This document shows positions 6,470-8,491 of a stretch of DNA of 8,491 nt, one piece after another. Under the pieces are notes generated by a model, which saw nothing but the letters and a program-made list of their open reading frames with translations, searched no databases and was not told where the DNA came from. Positions within the stretch are counted from its first letter, which is position 1; every line of letters begins with the position of its first letter. Position numbers and translations under genes: made by a program. This stretch comes from Comamonadaceae bacterium (GTDB lineage: Bacteria > Pseudomonadota > Gammaproteobacteria > Burkholderiales > Burkholderiaceae_C): NCBI GenBank assembly GCA_947458305.1, contig CANGZO010000095.1, forward strand, positions 1 to 8,491, written 5' to 3'.

Positions 6470-7404
6470 GGCTTGGCCTCGATGGTGCTGAACAGTCGGC
6501 ACACGGTGCCCCGCAGCCACTGCAAGCAAGGGTCTTTGTCGAAGCGGGTGCTCCAGTGCATGGAGACGGTGAAGTCGCGCAAGGGCAAATCGGGCTCGAT
6601 CAGGGCCAGCGCTCCGGCCTCGGCAAAGCCTTGCGCAAAATTGCGTGGCATCAAGACCGCCAAATCGCTGCTGCGCACGATGGCGGGCAGCGACAAAAAG
6701 TGGCTCACCGTCAGACGCAGGCGGTGCTGCCAATGCATCAATTCCAAAATGCGCAGTGTGTCGGAATGGGTGCGCACAGCGGCAAATTCCAACTCGGCCA
6801 ACAACGCATGCACCTCGTCCGTGTGCGGGCTTGCGGCTTTCTTGAGCTTGACCCAACGCTGGGCCACTGGGTGGCCCTGGCGCATCAGCACCACATAGCG
6901 GTCGCTGAGCAAAGGCTGATGCAAGGTATCGTTCACCTCGGGCAAAAACCCAATCGCCAGGTCGATCTGGCCGTTGTCCAGCGCGGGGGTAATTCGGTCA
7001 TGCGGCAGCGGCATGGCTTCGAGCCGCATGCCCGGCGCGAGGTGCTGCAGCGCCAACACCAGTTCGGGCAAAAAACGCGCCTCGCCAATGTCACTCAGGT
7101 GCACGCGCAGCACGCGGGCTGAGCGCTGCGGGTCAAACACCTGCGAGGCATTGAGCGCGTCCTCGATCGTGCCCAGCGCCAACTGCACCGCTTGGGCCAG
7201 TCGGTCGGCACGGGGCGTCGGCCGCACGCCCGCGCCGCTGCGCTCAAACAAGGCGTCACCGAGCACTGCCCGCAAACGCGCCAGGCCCTGGCTGGCCGCT
7301 GGCTGCGACATGCCCAGCTGATGCGCAGCCAGGCTCACGCTGCGCGTGCGCCAGACCGCGTCAAACAAACGCAAGAGGTTCAGATCCAGGTCTTTGATAT
7401 TCAT
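6466..7404 (-). CDS. LysR-type transcriptional regulator (NodD/NahR/LinR-like subgroup)
   Basis: This is a 312-residue complete LysR protein. The helix-turn-helix domain covers about residues 5-65 (DLDLNLLRLFDAVWRTRSVS, then LGMSQPAASQGLARLR, then DALFERSGAGVRPTPRA). The effector-binding domain covers about 95-305 and includes DLAIGFLPE (148-156), SHFLSLPAIVRSSDLAVLMPR (234-254) and the C-terminal MHWSTRFDKDPCLQWLR. The DLDLNLLR opening and the SDL-x4-PR segment resemble the NodD/NahR/LinR branch, whose members often control aromatic-compound genes. I chose the ATG at 7404, which gives the usual N-terminus; in-frame ATGs at 7413 and 7440 would add 3 or 12 residues. None has a convincing ribosome site. 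It is divergent from the 2-oxoacid oxidoreductase gene at 7575, its most probable target, and is coupled to the thioredoxin gene downstream. Confidence 0.92.
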   Translation of the reverse strand: MNIKDLDLNLLRLFDAVWRTRSVSLAAHQLGMSQPAASQGLARLRAVLGDALFERSGAGVRPTPRADRLAQAVQLALGTIEDALNASQVFDPQRSARVLRVHLSDIGEARFLPELVLALQHLAPGMRLEAMPLPHDRITPALDNGQIDLAIGFLPEVNDTLHQPLLSDRYVVLMRQGHPVAQRWVKLKKAASPHTDEVHALLAELEFAAVRTHSDTLRILELMHWQHRLRLTVSHFLSLPAIVRSSDLAVLMPRNFAQGFAEAGALALIEPDLPLRDFTVSMHWSTRFDKDPCLQWLRGTVCRLFSTIEAKP

Positions 7405-7413
7405 TGAGCGCAT

Positions 7414-7467
7414 ACCGTTTATTCTGAATATTTTATGCACTTATACGTAAGATGGTTCGCTTGTCCC
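7414..7467. promoter_or_regulatory. AT-rich divergent promoter region with TATTC-T-GAATA palindrome
   Basis: This stretch is far more AT-rich than its surroundings and sits between the divergent LysR and oxidoreductase genes. A perfect 11-base dyad TATTCTGAATA lies at 7420-7430, a candidate LysR autoregulatory site. On the minus strand a weak sigma-70-like pair can be read: GGGACA (7467-7462) and TATAAG (7445-7440), 16 bases apart, about 35 bases before the regulator ATG. No clear plus-strand promoter could be chosen. All assignments are by eye and weak. Confidence 0.35.
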
Positions 7468-7543
7468 TGTAGGAGCCCACCCCGTGGGCGATGGTTTTCA
7501 AGGGCGTGTGCCACGCCCATCGCCCACGGAGTGGGCTCCTACA
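7468..7543. repeat. REP/BIME-like double palindrome (GTAGGAGCCCAC family)
   Basis: Two 27-base arms, 7468-7494 and 7517-7543, are inverted copies of each other with one mismatch (7481 against 7530). Each arm is also a hairpin by itself, GCCCAC-3 bases-GTGGGC. Each carries GTAG at its outer foot (7469-7472 on plus; complement at 7539-7542), the RAYT-recognised REP signature. A third hairpin, GGGCGTG-TGC-CACGCCC (7502-7518), fills the centre. An A6 run follows the right foot (7543-7548). The element lies between divergent promoters, so unless transcription of the downstream oxidoreductase starts in the 31 bases after it, its leader must include this structure. It lacks a U-run and is not an intrinsic terminator. 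Confidence 0.85.
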
Positions 7544-7562
7544 AAAAAGACAAAAACAACGC

Positions 7563-7568
7563 AAGGAG
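7563..7568 (+). promoter_or_regulatory. Shine-Dalgarno AAGGAG that fixes a TTG start
   Basis: AAGGAG lies six bases before TTG at 7575 and has no other suitably spaced start codon. The first in-frame ATG is at 7614, 45 bases further on. This supports TTG as the real initiation codon of the downstream gene. Confidence 0.7.
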
Positions 7569-7574
7569 CGTGCT

Positions 7575-8491
7575 TTGGAAGTTTCATTTCACGAAGAAAT
7601 CAAGGCCCTGCGCATGGGCGCAGGCGAGGTCTTTCATGGCGAAGGCATTTTGGCCATCACCAAGGGCCTGCTGCAGTCGGGCGTGAGTTATGTGGGCGGC
7701 TACCAAGGCGCGCCGGTCTCGCACCTGCTCGATGTGATGGTGCAGGCCAAGCCCTACATGGACGAGCTGGGCGTGCATGTGGAAGCCTGCTCGAACGAAG
7801 CGTCTGCTGCAGCCATGCTGGGCGCGTCCATCCATTACCCGATTCGCGGCGCGGTGACCTGGAAGTCGATTGTGGGCACCAACGTAGCGGCCGATGCGCT
7901 GTCCAATTTATCATCGCCCGGCGTGACGGGCGGCGTGCTGATCGTGGTGGGCGAGGACTACGGCGAAGGCGCCAGTGTCATCCAAGAGCGCACCCACGCC
8001 TATGCGCTCAAGTCGGGCATGTGCCTGCTCGACCCCCGGCCCGAGCTGGGCCAGATGGTCAACATGGTCGAGCATGGTTTCAGGTTGTCTGAAGCGTCCA
8101 ACATGCCAGTGATGATGGAGCTGCGCATCCGTGCCTGCCATGTGCGCGGCCAATTTGTGGCCAAGGACAACCAGGCCCCCAAACTTTCCAAAAAGCACCT
8201 GATCGACGAACCCGCAGGCTTCAACTACATGAAGCTGGCGCACCCGCCGGTGACCTTTGCGCAAGAAAAACGCAAAGTCGAGCACCGCCTGCCCGCCGCC
8301 CGCCAATACATTGCCGAACAGCATCTGAACGAACACTTTGAAGGCACGACCCACCGCCACCTGGGGCTGATCGTGCAAGGGGGTCTGTACAACACACTGA
8401 TGCGCACCCTGCAGCAGTTCGACTTGGCCGATGCCTTTGGCGTGACCAGCCTGTCGGTGCTGGTGCTGAATGTGACGTATCCGCTGGTGCC
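7575..8491 (+). CDS. Indolepyruvate:ferredoxin oxidoreductase family protein, 5' part (runs off right edge)
   Basis: The first 305 codons of a large thiamine-diphosphate 2-oxoacid:acceptor oxidoreductase are present. Members of this family decarboxylate aryl pyruvates such as indolepyruvate or phenylpyruvate to acyl-CoA and pass electrons to ferredoxin or another acceptor. Visible features are the pyrimidine-binding domain with GVSYVGGYQGAPVSHLLDV (about 36-54), VEACSNEASAAAMLGASIHYP (about 73-93), the AVTWKSIVGTNVAADALSNL stretch (97-116) and IVVGEDYGEGASVIQERTHAYA (about 126-147). This is the IorA-like N-terminus; in betaproteobacteria these proteins are commonly long fusions of over 1,100 residues, with the IorB-like part near the C-terminus, which cannot be seen here. 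The start is TTG at 7575, supported by AAGGAG six bases upstream and by homology-like sequence before the first ATG (7614). It is divergent from the LysR gene, which probably controls it. Substrate is uncertain. Confidence 0.88.
   Translation, partial: MEVSFHEEIKALRMGAGEVFHGEGILAITKGLLQSGVSYVGGYQGAPVSHLLDVMVQAKPYMDELGVHVEACSNEASAAAMLGASIHYPIRGAVTWKSIVGTNVAADALSNLSSPGVTGGVLIVVGEDYGEGASVIQERTHAYALKSGMCLLDPRPELGQMVNMVEHGFRLSEASNMPVMMELRIRACHVRGQFVAKDNQAPKLSKKHLIDEPAGFNYMKLAHPPVTFAQEKRKVEHRLPAARQYIAEQHLNEHFEGTTHRHLGLIVQGGLYNTLMRTLQQFDLADAFGVTSLSVLVLNVTYPLV

Noticed and set aside
6470..6856. N-terminal extension of the thioredoxin frame
   Set aside because: It overlaps the LysR effector domain in another frame; the natural thioredoxin length begins at 6469.
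7468..7543. CRISPR-like repeat pair
   Set aside because: There are only two copies, in inverted rather than direct orientation, with no spacer series and no cas genes.
7484..8092. Plus-strand open frame beginning inside the repeat
   Set aside because: It runs in a different frame through the oxidoreductase gene, whose frame has the recognisable TPP-enzyme sequence.

Overview
The window is GC-rich, densely packed DNA from a betaproteobacterium, most likely Burkholderiales/Comamonadaceae. This is inferred from protein style, codon use and the GTAG-footed intergenic palindromes; no rRNA or other taxonomic marker is present. It holds eight protein genes, two of them cut by the window edges. I see no tRNA, rRNA, CRISPR array or transposase gene.

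Left part (1-5794) is a purine-catabolism locus. A LysR-type regulator (1-579, minus, C-terminus off the left edge) is divergent from a tight three-gene operon. The operon encodes xanthine dehydrogenase small subunit XdhA (two 2Fe-2S clusters plus FAD), large subunit XdhB (molybdenum cofactor) and guanine deaminase GuaD. Both junctions are 4-base ATGA overlaps, so the genes are probably translationally coupled. GuaD converts guanine to xanthine and XdhAB oxidises xanthine (and hypoxanthine) to urate. The chaperone gene xdhC, often next to xdhAB, is not in the window. The 90-base divergent intergenic region carries inverted repeats that could be the regulator's operator.

Middle part (5791-6469): a REP-type double palindrome starts inside the last codons of guaD and supplies its stop codon. 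It is followed by a small cysteine-rich protein of the oxidoreductase-like family. Convergent to this, 15 bases away, is a thioredoxin-fold gene with a CGHC active site.

Right part (6466-8491): a second, complete LysR-type regulator overlaps the thioredoxin gene by four bases on the minus strand. It is divergent from the 5' portion of a large thiamine-diphosphate 2-oxoacid oxidoreductase of the indolepyruvate:ferredoxin oxidoreductase family, which runs off the right edge. The 170-base region between them holds an AT-rich promoter-like patch and a second, larger REP-type double palindrome, unrelated in sequence to the first but built on the same plan.

The clearest unusual signals are the two REP/BIME-like elements, including the one supplying the guaD stop codon, and the LysR-thioredoxin-IOR arrangement. 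I do not see convincing evidence of a wholly new multi-gene system.
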